Assembly: GCA_002706685.1 (NCBI GenBank)
Contig: PALV01000023.1
Span: 1-64,000, forward strand
DNA length: 64,000 nt
DNA from: Gammaproteobacteria bacterium
Lineage (GTDB): Bacteria > Pseudomonadota > Gammaproteobacteria > Pseudomonadales > Pseudohongiellaceae
Direction: 5' to 3'
The translations under genes were made by a program, and so were the position numbers. The notes under the pieces were generated by a model. It saw nothing but the letters and a program-made list of their open reading frames with translations. It did not search any database and had not been told where the DNA came from. Below, one piece after another: positions 27,004 to 36,700 of the stretch (the first letter of the stretch is position 1; each line of letters starts with the position of its first letter).

Positions 27004-27098
27004 GGAAGGACATCGTCCCCGGTGGGGCGCCCGGACTTCAAATCCGGTGAGATGCGCAGCGCGCGTCTGGTGGGTTCGACTCCCATGTCCTTCCGCCA
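27004..27098 (+). tRNA. selC: tRNA-Sec (anticodon UCA)
   Basis: The 95-base gene has an 8-base acceptor stem (GGAAGGAC with GTCCTTCC), discriminator G and an encoded CCA. The anticodon stem CCGGA/TCCGG frames the loop CTTCAAA with anticodon TCA at 27038-27040. A long variable arm GATGCGC-AGC-GCGCGTC follows, and the T loop is GGGTTCGACTCCC. The 8-base acceptor stem, very long variable arm and TCA anticodon are specific for bacterial tRNA-Sec. It begins 12 bases after the selB stop and is probably processed from the same transcript. Confidence 0.97.
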
Positions 27099-27198
27099 TT
27101 AATTTTGTTACCCCTCTTTCTGTTTGCGCGTCCTCAGTGTCTCAGTGACCTCCTCTAATGTCTCCCTGGCGATACGGATCTTGACTATTACATAAATA

Positions 27199-27233
27199 TA
27201 GGTAAGCTACTTATCTATTAAGTTACTTACCTA
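27199..27233. promoter_or_regulatory. MarR-type operator
   Basis: TAGGTAAGCTACTTA (27199-27213) and TAAGTTACTTACCTA (27219-27233) are near-perfect inverted repeats, 13 of 15 positions, around a 5-base spacer. The element lies 32 bases before the MarR gene start and just after TTGACT (27181-27186), a likely -35. Binding there would block transcription, as expected for MarR autorepression of a regulator/exporter pair. Confidence 0.7.
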
Positions 27234-27264
27234 AATGCCAGTCACACAGGCAGCCTGAAACATC

Positions 27265-27726
27265 ATGCCCAGCCGCAAACAGACCATCTCCAGAATTCTT
27301 GGCAGCTTCCAGATCATCCGGCGCGCCATGCTGCAACAGGTGGCTGCTCACCAGTCGTGCCATGACAACGAAGACAATGTCAGCCTGGCGCAGCAGATGA
27401 CACTGCTGACCATCGCCGCACGGGGTGCGATGAGCGTCAAGGAGATTGCCGCAGCACGCATGATCAGCAGCAGTGCGGCGACGCAGGTCGTCAATTCTCT
27501 CGTCGACAAAGGCTTGCTGATTCGCAGTCAGGACACGCGCGATCGCCGTGCCTCCGTGGTGACGCTGGGCCCCAAATATGAACAGCTGGTGGCAGCCCGA
27601 ACAGAGAATGCGGCCTCTTACCTGGCGCCAATTTTTGATGCGCTGAGTGCCGACGAATTACAGGAATACGAGCGCCTTAACAAAAAACTGGTTGATGCCC
27701 TGCGCAAGACCAGCTCCCCCGAATAG
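27265..27726 (+). CDS. MarR-family transcriptional regulator
   Basis: The 153-residue protein has a winged helix with AQQMTLLTIAARGAMSVKEIAAARMISSSAATQVVNSLVDKGLLIRSQDTRDRRASVVTLG (about 50-112). It includes the wing signature DTRDRR, and dimerisation helices lie at both ends. MarR proteins repress efflux genes until a phenolic or similar ligand binds. It lies 29 bases before the DHA2 exporter on the same strand, behind a clear palindrome, so it probably controls both. Confidence 0.92.
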   Translation: MPSRKQTISRILGSFQIIRRAMLQQVAAHQSCHDNEDNVSLAQQMTLLTIAARGAMSVKEIAAARMISSSAATQVVNSLVDKGLLIRSQDTRDRRASVVTLGPKYEQLVAARTENAASYLAPIFDALSADELQEYERLNKKLVDALRKTSSPE

Positions 27727-27755
27727 AAAAAGCCACCATTCAGGACACAATCACC

Positions 27756-29573
27756 ATGAGTGACACGCAAACCGCGATTACGGATCAGCAACGCCGTATA
27801 TCACTGATCGCCATCCTTGTAGTATTCATGCTCGGCGCGCTGGACATGACCATCCTGTCCACCGCCACGCCCACCATTGTGGCCGACCTGAATGGCCTGG
27901 AACTGTATGCCTGGGTAACCACAGCGTACATGCTGTCATCAACAGTCCTGGTACCCATTTTTGGAAAGCTCGGCGACATGTATGGTCGCAAGCGCATTCT
28001 GCTCTGGGGCATCAGCATTTTCCTCGCCGGCTCGGTGCTGTGTGGCATGAGTGGTGAGTTTGGTGTTCTCCCCCTGCTCGGCGACGGCATGATGCAGCTT
28101 ATTATCTTTCGCGCAGTCAAAGGCGTTGGCGGCGCCGCTCTGTTCACCAGCGCCATCGGGATCGTTGCCGATCTTTACCCACCCATGAAGCGCGCCAAGT
28201 TCATGGGGCTGTTCGGCGCAATATTTGCGCTTGCCAGTCTCATAGGACCGACCATCGGTGGCCTGCTCACTGATCACGCCAGTGGCGTGTGGTTTGGTCA
28301 CCCGATTGCCGGCTGGCGCTGGGTGTTTTATGCCAACCTGCCACTGGGACTGATTGCTCTGTACATGGTCGCTAAAAAGATGCCCACGCTGAACAACCAT
28401 CAGGGTGGCAAAATCGACTACCTGGGCGCCTCGCTGCTGCTGTTGGTGTTTATCCCCTTCCTCCTGGCACTCACCTGGGGTGGCAACCGGTATGCCTGGG
28501 ACTCTGCTCAATTGCTTGGCATGTTTGCACTTAGTGCAGTGTCTCTGATCGCCTTTATTGCCGTCGAGTCACGCACGCCCGATGCGGTCATGCCACTCGA
28601 CCTGTTCAAAAGCCGGGTGTTTGTATTCGCCAACCTGTCCTCTTTCATTCTGGGCATGGCGTTCATGGGCGCGGTGATGTTTATGCCTTTGTACATGCAG
28701 GTGGTGCTGGGTGTGGACGCCACAGGCAGTGGTTTTGCCATGCTGCCACTGATGGGCGGACTGATGTTCACCAGCATTCTCAGCGGTCGCCTGGTTTCAA
28801 AATCGGGCAAGTACAAGGCCTACATGGTCGGTGGTGTGATCATTCTGGTGGCCGGTGTTTATCTGCTGACACGACTTGATGCCAGTTCCACGCTCATGCA
28901 ATTGAATATTGCCATGGTTGTGGTTGGACTGGGTCTGGGTCCGTCGCAAAGCCTGATCAACCTGATCGTGCAAAGTGCATTTCCGATTGCAAAAATTGGA
29001 GTCGCAACCAGTTCTACACAATTCTTCCGGCAAGTGGGCAATACCGTTGGTGTCGCCATCTTCGGTGCAGTCATGGTCAGCAGTCTGGCAACGGAACTTC
29101 CCAGACAGTTACCACAAATGGCAGGCAGCGGCGCGTCAATGAACATGAGTCAGGCGCAGTCCAGTGCCATGAATCCGCAGGCAGTGCAGGACATGGTGCG
29201 TGCCCGGTTCGATGCCTATACCCCAACGGTGGAGCAGGCCTTTGCCGGTGACCGCAGCGCCGCGTCGGAAGTGGTTGGCAATCCCCTGCTGCCTGATGAG
29301 TTCAAGGCGCCACTGGTGGAATATCTGGGCAGCAAAAGCGACAGTGCAGTCCCCAACGCGCAGCGCTATCTTGCCGCCTACCATGACAGCATCGACGCGC
29401 AGGTAGAGACTGCAGTGACCACCATTCAGCAAGGTACCCGTACTGCTTTTTCCAATGCCATCACATCGATGTTCAGTGCGAGTTTGTGGATCTGCCTGAT
29501 CGGGCTGCTGATTACAGCGTTTATCCCGGTGATTTCGCTGGGAGCACATGGAGAGCGTGAAGCTCAGGCCTGA
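27756..29573 (+). CDS. DHA2-family MFS multidrug exporter (EmrB/QacA type)
   Basis: The 605-residue inner-membrane protein has about 14 hydrophobic helices. It starts with LVVFMLGALDMTILSTATPTI, where the Asp in helix 1 is typical of DHA2 exporters, followed by GKLGDMYGRKRILLWG (motif A) and LGPSQSLINLIVQSAFP. An unusual extra-membrane insert before the last helix (about residues 450-560) is rich in Ala, Gln and Ser. Proton-driven drug export is the family role. It is coupled to the MarR gene; an EmrA-like adaptor is not present beside it. Confidence 0.92.
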   Translation: MSDTQTAITDQQRRISLIAILVVFMLGALDMTILSTATPTIVADLNGLELYAWVTTAYMLSSTVLVPIFGKLGDMYGRKRILLWGISIFLAGSVLCGMSGEFGVLPLLGDGMMQLIIFRAVKGVGGAALFTSAIGIVADLYPPMKRAKFMGLFGAIFALASLIGPTIGGLLTDHASGVWFGHPIAGWRWVFYANLPLGLIALYMVAKKMPTLNNHQGGKIDYLGASLLLLVFIPFLLALTWGGNRYAWDSAQLLGMFALSAVSLIAFIAVESRTPDAVMPLDLFKSRVFVFANLSSFILGMAFMGAVMFMPLYMQVVLGVDATGSGFAMLPLMGGLMFTSILSGRLVSKSGKYKAYMVGGVIILVAGVYLLTRLDASSTLMQLNIAMVVVGLGLGPSQSLINLIVQSAFPIAKIGVATSSTQFFRQVGNTVGVAIFGAVMVSSLATELPRQLPQMAGSGASMNMSQAQSSAMNPQAVQDMVRARFDAYTPTVEQAFAGDRSAASEVVGNPLLPDEFKAPLVEYLGSKSDSAVPNAQRYLAAYHDSIDAQVETAVTTIQQGTRTAFSNAITSMFSASLWICLIGLLITAFIPVISLGAHGEREAQA

Positions 29574-30055
29574 TTGATGGTGACGAGATTGAACCCTTCA
29601 TCCGCGGTGGGCGCCACAAAATGTTTGCTGACGCTCGCAAACATTTCCTCGGTGTCTGTTGCTGCTCTTTCCGGATGTGACTCGCGCCGCCTGGCGATCT
29701 GTTCCAGACACACCGCATCAGACTGGTCGATAAAGATCAGCTGATGCGGCGCATTGATCTCTGAATAAATATCCCTGAACCATTGCCGCTGCTGCACGGT
29801 ATTGGCCGGAAAATCCATCACAACATCGGTACCGGCAAGCAGAATATCCAGCACCAGTTTTTTGATTGGCGGTTTAAGGCGACGCGAATATTCAATGTAG
29901 TCCTGCAGCGTCTGTATGCAGCCTGGATACAGAGATGCCAGCCATTCATCTTCTGACAGCAGCACTGCCCCACACTGGCTGGCAATTTCCAGCGATTTTG
30001 TGGATTTGCCTGCGCCCATTTTTCCGCAGAAGAAAGTCAATTGACCTGTTTGCAT
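29564..30055 (-). CDS. P-loop nucleotide kinase-like ATPase
   Basis: The 163-residue protein begins with a P-loop, FFCGKMGAGKSTKSLEIA (about 9-26), then LLSEDEWLASLYPG and VVMDFPANTVQQRQWFRDIY. The latter fits the AAA_33/zeta-toxin-like kinase fold, with an Asp-Phe in the Walker B position and a lid-like RRRESHPER segment. Such enzymes phosphorylate small molecules or sugars. No antitoxin gene is adjacent. It converges with the exporter and overlaps it by 10 bases. Confidence 0.75.
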   Translation of the reverse strand: MQTGQLTFFCGKMGAGKSTKSLEIASQCGAVLLSEDEWLASLYPGCIQTLQDYIEYSRRLKPPIKKLVLDILLAGTDVVMDFPANTVQQRQWFRDIYSEINAPHQLIFIDQSDAVCLEQIARRRESHPERAATDTEEMFASVSKHFVAPTADEGFNLVTINQA

Positions 30056-30096
30056 TGTCTGTCTTACCTGTTCGGTGCTGAATCATTCCGTTGGAA

Positions 30097-30252
30097 TTAC
30101 ATCACTAAAGTCATCATCAAAAAACTGACAATGTGTGACACGCCATGGGCAATAATCGCAGCCTCAAGCCCGTATCGCCAGAACAGAACGCCAAACAGCG
30201 GGCAAAATGCTTTCCGACGCAGCCCTATTACCGTATGCTCCCTTCTTTCCAT
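30097..30252 (-). pseudogene. C-terminal fragment of a CPBP (Abi/CAAX) intramembrane protease
   Basis: A 51-codon frame ends LFGVLFWRYGLEAAIIAHGVSHIVSFLMM, which matches the last conserved motif of CPBP metalloproteases (FG...GLE.AIIAH.....). The earlier motifs with the EExxxR site are missing, so it is a remnant. Its 5' side is lost at the divergently transcribed sugar dehydrogenase gene. Confidence 0.55.
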
Positions 30253-30292
30253 CTGACTCCAGTCACAAATGTCACTACCAGGGTTCGACTCT

Positions 30293-31480
30293 ATGCATCA
30301 AGGCTTCATATTCACTCTCGCTGTCATCGCGTTCCAGGCAATCCTGGCTGCCCCTGCTCACGCTCAGGGCCGCCCCACACCGTATCCATTGCCGGACGCC
30401 CCAGTTGTGCTGGACAGCGTGACTGCCACCATGCAGGTTTCCGTCGTAGCGCAGGGGATTCCCCGCCCGTTTGGTTTCGCTGTGCTACCTAACAGCCATA
30501 TCCTGATTACCGACCGTTACACACCTGCTTTGCGTGTAATCCGCGACGATGAGCTGGATCCCGAACCTTTGCAGGGACTACCAGCGATCCGCACGGGCTT
30601 TCATTCCGGACTGCTCGATGTTGAGGCGCATCCAGACTTCGCGCAGAACCAGCTTATTTACCTGAGCTACCACACAGCCCTGGAAACCGAAGGTGAATAT
30701 GCCATCACGGTCGGTCGGGCACGCTACGACGGCAGCAATCAGCTCAAAGACTTTGAGCAACTGTTCATTGGCACACCGATGACAATCTCTGGCGGCTCGC
30801 GGATGGTGTTCGCTTCAGACGGCAAACTGTTCGTCACCGTGGGCGGTGCGATGGACAGACGCCCGCTGGCGCAGGATCTGATGCGTCTGGAAGGCAAGGT
30901 GCTGCGTCTGAACGCAGACGGCACGATTCCCGCCGACAACCCATTTGTAGGGCGTACTGACGCACGTCCGGAAATCTATTCCTATGGTCATCGCGACCAG
31001 TATGCTGTGGCCATTCACCCGCAGACCGGTGAGCTGTTCCACGCCGAGCTGGGCCCACTGGGTGGCGACAAACTCAACATCATCAAGGCCGGTGGCAACT
31101 ACGGCTGGCCACTTTATGGTTACGGCAGCTATAACGATGGTGAACCGATGGCCAAACTGCCACGCGAGGGTTATGAATCGGCCCTGTTGATCTGGCAACC
31201 AGGCATCGTGCCATCCGGCTTGATGTTCTACACCGGCGATGCCTTCCCGCAATGGCAAGGCAATCTGTTTGCCGGCAGCATTCAGCGCGGACGCCTGCCC
31301 GGCACCGGCGGACTGGAGCGCGTTGTGTTCAACGAAAACATGTGGGAGCTGCAACGCGAAACACTGGTCACTGAACTGCATCAGCGCGTGCGCGACGTGG
31401 CACAGGGCCCCGACGGGTTGATCTACCTGTTGACTGAAGAAGAAAACGGCGCGGTTCTGCGCCTGGAGCCGGCACAGTAA
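30293..31480 (+). CDS. Exported PQQ-dependent sugar dehydrogenase (GSDH/sorbosone family)
   Basis: The 395-residue protein has a signal peptide (MHQGFIFTLAVIAFQ...AHAQ) and a six-bladed beta-propeller. GFAVLPNSHILITDR, GLLDVEAHPDFAQNQLIYLSY, GGSRMVFASDGKLFVTVGG, GKVLRLNADGTIPADNPF and YSYGHRDQYAVAIHPQTGELF are the typical soluble glucose-dehydrogenase motifs. It should oxidise sugars or alcohols in the periplasm with PQQ. I choose the ATG at 30293, nine bases after CCAGGG; the one at 30269 has no ribosome site. It is cotranscribed with the DoxX gene 18 bases downstream. Confidence 0.85.
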   Translation: MHQGFIFTLAVIAFQAILAAPAHAQGRPTPYPLPDAPVVLDSVTATMQVSVVAQGIPRPFGFAVLPNSHILITDRYTPALRVIRDDELDPEPLQGLPAIRTGFHSGLLDVEAHPDFAQNQLIYLSYHTALETEGEYAITVGRARYDGSNQLKDFEQLFIGTPMTISGGSRMVFASDGKLFVTVGGAMDRRPLAQDLMRLEGKVLRLNADGTIPADNPFVGRTDARPEIYSYGHRDQYAVAIHPQTGELFHAELGPLGGDKLNIIKAGGNYGWPLYGYGSYNDGEPMAKLPREGYESALLIWQPGIVPSGLMFYTGDAFPQWQGNLFAGSIQRGRLPGTGGLERVVFNENMWELQRETLVTELHQRVRDVAQGPDGLIYLLTEEENGAVLRLEPAQ

Positions 31481-31498
31481 ATATGGAGGAGCAAACCC

Positions 31499-31894
31499 AT
31501 GCCTGATACGCAAAAGAAATTGAATCTTGCCGCGTGGGTGCTGGTGGTGCCAGCCACGCTGTTCCTTCTGCTGGCAGGTTCCACCAAAATGCTGGGCGCC
31601 AACCCGTTGACCAGCATTGAAGCCATGGCACCCTGGGTGTTCTGGATTGGTCTCGGTGAGGTAACTGCAGCGCTGCTGTATGCGGTGCCGAGAACATCCA
31701 TTATCGGCGCCCTGTTTTTAAGCGCCCACCTGGGCGGCGCCATCCTGTTCCATATTATCCGCGGCGAAAACTTTTTCGGGCCGGTGCTGACCAGTTTCTG
31801 GTTTCAGTCGCTGATGCTGCTCAGCGTGTGGGTGGTGGTTTTCCTGCGCTACCCGGCAATTGTGTCAAACTTTCAGTCCGACTCAAGCAGTTGA
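31499..31894 (+). CDS. DoxX-family membrane protein
   Basis: This 131-residue protein has four membrane helices (about 10-28, 45-62, 67-87, 98-115) and the DoxX-like pattern LAGSTKMLGAN...IGLGEVTAALL. DoxX proteins can form the membrane quinone-linked subunit of dehydrogenases, so it could accept electrons from the exported sugar dehydrogenase just upstream; that pairing is inference. GGAGGA lies seven bases before the ATG. Its end overlaps the convergent lipoprotein gene by 22 bases. Confidence 0.8.
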   Translation: MPDTQKKLNLAAWVLVVPATLFLLLAGSTKMLGANPLTSIEAMAPWVFWIGLGEVTAALLYAVPRTSIIGALFLSAHLGGAILFHIIRGENFFGPVLTSFWFQSLMLLSVWVVVFLRYPAIVSNFQSDSSS

Positions 31895-32325
31895 TAGCTG
31901 TCGCGCTCAAGGCGAATCAGTAATTGTTTATAACCGGATAGCACCGATGCGTGCTGTCCGGCTGGCGACAGGTAATTGGCAAACAGCAAGACTGCCTCAG
32001 CACTTCGGTGCCAGGAAGGTCTCTGTACTTCAGTTACCACGTACGCGGGTACGATCTGCAGACTGACGACAGACAGCCTGTCTGCGTGAGTCGCCAACAA
32101 CTCGGCTCTTCGCTCAAACCAGTCAGGTCCGGACAGTGACTTCAATTCTGAGGTCAAGACTGGATCATTAACAGCGACAAGATCAACAGCGATTGCCGAA
32201 CTCTGATTGCTGTCCGCCATTGACTCTATACGGATTGCCCGCGGCTCGGCAACCGAGCACCCGACGACCATAAACATGATCAAATGCAAATTTCTCAATC
32301 GCCACAAACGGGGATCAAATGTCAA
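31873..32325 (-). CDS. Lipoprotein of unknown function, TTG start
   Basis: The 150-residue protein has an Arg-rich n-region and a lipobox VVGC that places the modified Cys near residue 23. The mature part has conserved-looking stretches, AIAVDLVAVNDPVLTSELKSLSGPDWFERRAELL and LLFANYLSPAGQHASVLSGYKQLLIRLERD. I start at TTG 32325 because a full AGGAGG lies five bases upstream; the GTG at 32361 gives a 12-residue extension with no ribosome site. The family is not recognised. It may be an outer-membrane lipoprotein. Confidence 0.6.
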   Translation of the reverse strand: MTFDPRLWRLRNLHLIMFMVVGCSVAEPRAIRIESMADSNQSSAIAVDLVAVNDPVLTSELKSLSGPDWFERRAELLATHADRLSVVSLQIVPAYVVTEVQRPSWHRSAEAVLLFANYLSPAGQHASVLSGYKQLLIRLERDSYQLLESD

Positions 32326-32382
32326 TCCGACCTCCTGATTATTATGCTGTGAACGGCTCACAATCTATTTGCAGCTCTTTCC

Positions 32383-33483
32383 TTACATCTGTTGAGTCAG
32401 CCACGGCTCTTGGTCAAACTCCTGGCTTCCAAGCTGGTTTCGAAATGCACTTGGCGTGACGCCATGTTTCTCCTTAAACGCCTTGTTAAATGAAGATAAC
32501 GAGGCATACCCAACCTCGAAAGCGATATTGGATATCTGCGTATCAAACTCCGAGGGATCCATCAGGCGCGCGGTGGCTTTGTTGATACGATACTCATTAA
32601 GAAACTGGTTAAAGTTACGGTAGTGCATTTTTTTGTTTATGAAGCGCCGCAGCAGATATTCCTGAATTCCCAGAGCCATCGCCAGATCTTTAATCGTAAG
32701 ACCGAGTTTGGTGTAAAGCTGATCCTTTTCCATTGCTGACTTCAGACGCTCCAAAAGAGCTTTATCAGACCGACTTTCAAAATCTGTAAGATTGATGTTA
32801 TGTGCCACACCGACCGCCTTGTTTCTGATCAGTTGCGGCGAATCGTGATGAAGCCGGAAGATGACAATATTAAAAAACAGTGCACAAGCAAAAATAACAG
32901 TAAAAAATCCAATTCGTACAGCACCGGGGACGGAATAGAAAAAACCAGAGGCGACAATCACACCGACTATTAAACCCATGGAAACAACAAAAGGCCCCCT
33001 CAGTCGCCTGCGTGACTCTACAAGATCAGAATTGAAGTGCTTTAGCGCCAGATATATCGCATGTACCGTAAATCCAAGCATGACAGCCAGAGGCAGTTGC
33101 ATAAGCAATAGCTGCGATAAAAAAGGAAGCTCGCCCGTGGTAGAAATCAGGATCGAGCCGATCACTCGCAGGCTCACATAAACCGCTAGCGTAGCCCAGG
33201 CCCAGGCCGGCGTGCCATGTTGGTCCATGAATAGATTTCGACTAATCAACCACAAGAGAAATGGAGTACTACTGGCGAACGCTCGAAAAGTTTGCTGCGC
33301 CGCCGTGGGAGCAAATTCTGTGACGGGCATCACAAGAATGATATAGAAAATCAGACCCACGCTGTATAGCGCCATCAGGCGCGCCAGCGTCTGGTGACGA
33401 TAGTGCACGAGGCTGCTCAGTCCCATGAACAACAATTGGGAGACAGCGAGTGCACTAACGGAATAGTGCAATACGATCTGCAT
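32383..33483 (-). CDS. Membrane AraC-family transcriptional regulator
   Basis: The 366-residue protein has about seven membrane helices in its first 215 residues. The C-terminal AraC domain contains IKDLAMALGIQEYLLRRFINKKMHYRNFNQFLNEYRINKATARL and ISNIAFEVGYASLSSFNKAFKEKHGVTPSAFR. The second helix-turn-helix is a textbook match. The most natural start is ATG 33483; the frame extends to 33561. It is divergent from the TonB receptor gene at 33765, whose expression it may control. Confidence 0.85.
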   Translation of the reverse strand: MQIVLHYSVSALAVSQLLFMGLSSLVHYRHQTLARLMALYSVGLIFYIILVMPVTEFAPTAAQQTFRAFASSTPFLLWLISRNLFMDQHGTPAWAWATLAVYVSLRVIGSILISTTGELPFLSQLLLMQLPLAVMLGFTVHAIYLALKHFNSDLVESRRRLRGPFVVSMGLIVGVIVASGFFYSVPGAVRIGFFTVIFACALFFNIVIFRLHHDSPQLIRNKAVGVAHNINLTDFESRSDKALLERLKSAMEKDQLYTKLGLTIKDLAMALGIQEYLLRRFINKKMHYRNFNQFLNEYRINKATARLMDPSEFDTQISNIAFEVGYASLSSFNKAFKEKHGVTPSAFRNQLGSQEFDQEPWLTQQM

Positions 33484-33764
33484 TAAAGCCTGACTTTTAT
33501 TGTTTATTATCCTTCGAAGATAATCGACCTGAATTGAATTGGCAATAACTACAACCGCCATTTTCCAATTTCATCGTGACCCAGTTCGCATTGCTGAACA
33601 AAATTTAAAATACGTCGGCTGACGTATTCTGTAATCGAACGTTTCCATAGTTCGTCAGAACTTTTTTCATTTTACGCAAGACATCATTGCAAGCCTTGTA
33701 TGGTAATGCGATTGAGCGTTCTGTTCCGAAAACGATCAATAACAATAATCAGACGAGGCCCAAG

Positions 33765-36700
33765 ATGCTTTCTCACCTGCCAAATCAGTTACCCTGTTTC
33801 AAAAGAAAGACCGGCTTGCTGTGTACAGCCATTTCAATGACTCTCGTTACCCTGTCGACACAAGGTCATGCTCAATCTGACTCACCCGAGATGGAAGAGA
33901 TAATCGTTACAGGATCATTCATCCGCCGTAGTGAAGGCCTGAATGCCGCATCACCAGTAACTCAGCTCAATGCCGAAGACCTGGAAGCCCAGGGTACTGT
34001 CAATATGGCTCAGGTTGTGCAAAATCTGACCTTTAACAACGGCACTGCTGTGACCAATTCCATTCAGGGTGTCACAAGCACTACCTCTAATTTCAATTTG
34101 CGCGGCCTGGGACCTCGCGCCACGCTGACACTGATCGACAGTAAACGGATAGCTACTGATAACGTACAGTCCATGCTGCCAGCTTCCGCCTTGCAACGAA
34201 TAGAGGTTGTAACCGACGGGGCCGCGGCATTGTACGGAACGGATGCAGTCGCGGGAGTTGTCAATCTTATCCCGTATACATCCTACGACGGCGTCAAGCT
34301 AGAGTACTTTGAAGAAGGCGACAGCCGCGGCGACTACAGCAAGTCAGAGATTTCATTCCTCGGTGGACGCAGCCTTGGCCCCGTCGACCTCGTCGTGGCA
34401 GGTTCCTACGTTGATGCCTCCACTCTGGAATGGGCGGAGCGCCCGGACTATGTTCGCTCAGGTCTGACACACAATGGCGGCTCCAATCCCGGCAACTTTC
34501 TGGTCCCCAATCGCGATGCAAACGGCAATCTGACGGGCACCGCAGGAAGCCGAGTCGATCCCAGTTGCGGGTATCAGACTGAACCAGACCAGGTAAGCCC
34601 TGGAAACAATCCCTGGGGCAATCCACTGGGTGGCCGCTGCTTTTTCAGCTTTGGCGATACCCGTGATTTTCAGCCAGAGTTTGATACAGCCTCGCTTTAC
34701 GGAAATCTGAACTGGGATATTAACTCTGAGACCAGCTTCAGGTCCCAGGTAATCTGGAATCGACAGGTAACACGCAACCGGAACAATACCGGCAATCCTG
34801 GCGCCAGAACCGCCGATATCCCCGTAATACGCGGCGAGCTGCCCGGCAACACCTTCCGGGCCAGAAGCTCTACTGGCGCAGATCTGTTTGCTGAGCCCCT
34901 CAGGGATAGTTCGGGAGCGATCGTTACTGACGGCTACGGACGCCCCCTGCCACGAAGGGACGCATCGGGTCAGGTGCAGCTCGCCAATAACCGTTTTGCA
35001 TCAATTGATAATGATCCGCTAGGCGGAGTACCGTTCAGTGAGGATGTCACTATCAACGGATCGCAATGGCTGCCATTCGGTAAATCAGCTGCCAACACAC
35101 TTCCGACTGAAATGGCCCGATATGGCGATGTTCAGATAAATCACGGAGACCGGCGCGCGTTTCGATTCGCTGCAGGGCTTGATTTCGCGGTGCCGTACCT
35201 GGAGGGCTGGGAAGGAACCACCAATTATGTTTACAGCCACTACGACAATGTCAGCAACAGTACCCAGCAATTCAGTCTGGGAGCCCTGGCACAAGGTCTG
35301 AACTGTGACGTCATTAACGATGTCGATAGCTGTTTTAACCCATTTGGGGCCATTGATCCGCGATTCAGAACTCCACAGCATGTTGCCGATGCCATCTTCA
35401 CCCAGGATCAGCTAGACGACCGGGACTCACTGCAGACCTTCGACCTGATTGTGAACGGCCAGGTACCCCTGGGTGAGTTCGAACTTCCTGGCGGGCCGAT
35501 AGCGATGGCAGCGGGTTACCAGCGTCGTCAGGAAACGGACAAGGATGGCCCTACCGCCACTTCAATTCGCAACGACCAGTTGATCGGTGTACAGGCCCTG
35601 CCCAACAGCCAGAGCCGTTTCAGTAACTCCTGGTTTGCAGAGCTTGCATTCCCCGTTCTGGACAATCTGGAACTATCCGCTGCGGTGCGCGATGAAAGCT
35701 TCAGTACTGGTCAAGGTGCTGTGGTGGACAAGTTTGGTCTGGTTTATGTTCCTACAGACTGGCTGAGTGTGCGCGCCACCCGCGGTGAGGCCTTTATCGT
35801 GCCAACACTGGCTCAGCTGAATTCACCCGAAAGCTGCGGTTTGAGTAATGTGGATGATCTCTTTACTCAGTTCCAGGGTTTTATCACGTCCTGTAGAACC
35901 GGTAATCCCGGGCTCACCTCGGAGACCTCAGACAGTCTTTCATTTGGTGTGGACCTGACTCTCCTAGACAACCTGACCTGGTCCATTACCTGGAGTGAGA
36001 CTGACTTTGTAGATCGAATCGTCAGCACCACTACGCAAGACATCATTCGCTCGGACTACCGTAATTTCCGCGCCGCCACAGGGTTCAATCCAACGGATGC
36101 CAACCCCTATCCGACAATTGCTCAATTGGAAGCCTGGGTTAATGACCCCCGATCGGACAAACGCATCATCCGTAATCCGGGCGATATCACAACCCCGGAT
36201 CGCATATTGCAGAGCGATTCCAACGCCTCGTCCATGCTGGTGCGCGCCTGGGATACCCAGCTCGATTACGGTTTCAGCCTGGATGACTGGAATCTGACTG
36301 GCTGGGGTGACATCAATGTGCAGTTGCAGGCCACCTACATGGACACCTATACCTTTCAGCTAGCCGATGACCTTCCCCGCATGGAGGCTGTTGGTAAGCA
36401 GAACAACGACTTTGGTGCCGTGCCGACCATTCCCCAGATCAGGGCGAATCTGCGGATCAACTGGACGATGGGTGGACATTCGCTAAACGCCACTACCCGT
36501 TACATCGACGAAGTGATCTTCGATGCCAATGAGTTCAGTTTCCAGCGATTCTTCCCCGGTGCTGAGTGGGGCGGACCAACTGACAAACTGCGAGCCTGGA
36601 CACAACTGGACATGTTCTATTCCTATCGTGGGCTGGAAGCATTTGGCAGCGATATCAGTCTCTCTGTCGGCGCGCGCAACCTGACTGACCGTATGCCACA

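Noticed and set aside
21690..27098. selD within the cassette
   Set aside because: No frame in the region or elsewhere in the window shows the selenophosphate synthetase glycine-rich Cys/Sec motif.
27087..27264. Integration site at the 3' end of tRNA-Sec
   Set aside because: I saw no repeat of the tRNA end downstream and no integrase gene, so the cassette shows no attachment-site evidence in this window.
27939..28511. 190-residue antisense ORF within the MFS gene
   Set aside because: It is a shadow frame of the exporter with low-complexity Gln/His/Glu composition and no domain.
29564..30055. Zeta-toxin of a toxin-antitoxin pair
   Set aside because: The P-loop kinase has no adjacent epsilon-like antitoxin and lies in a convergent position to the exporter, so I call it only a kinase-like ATPase.
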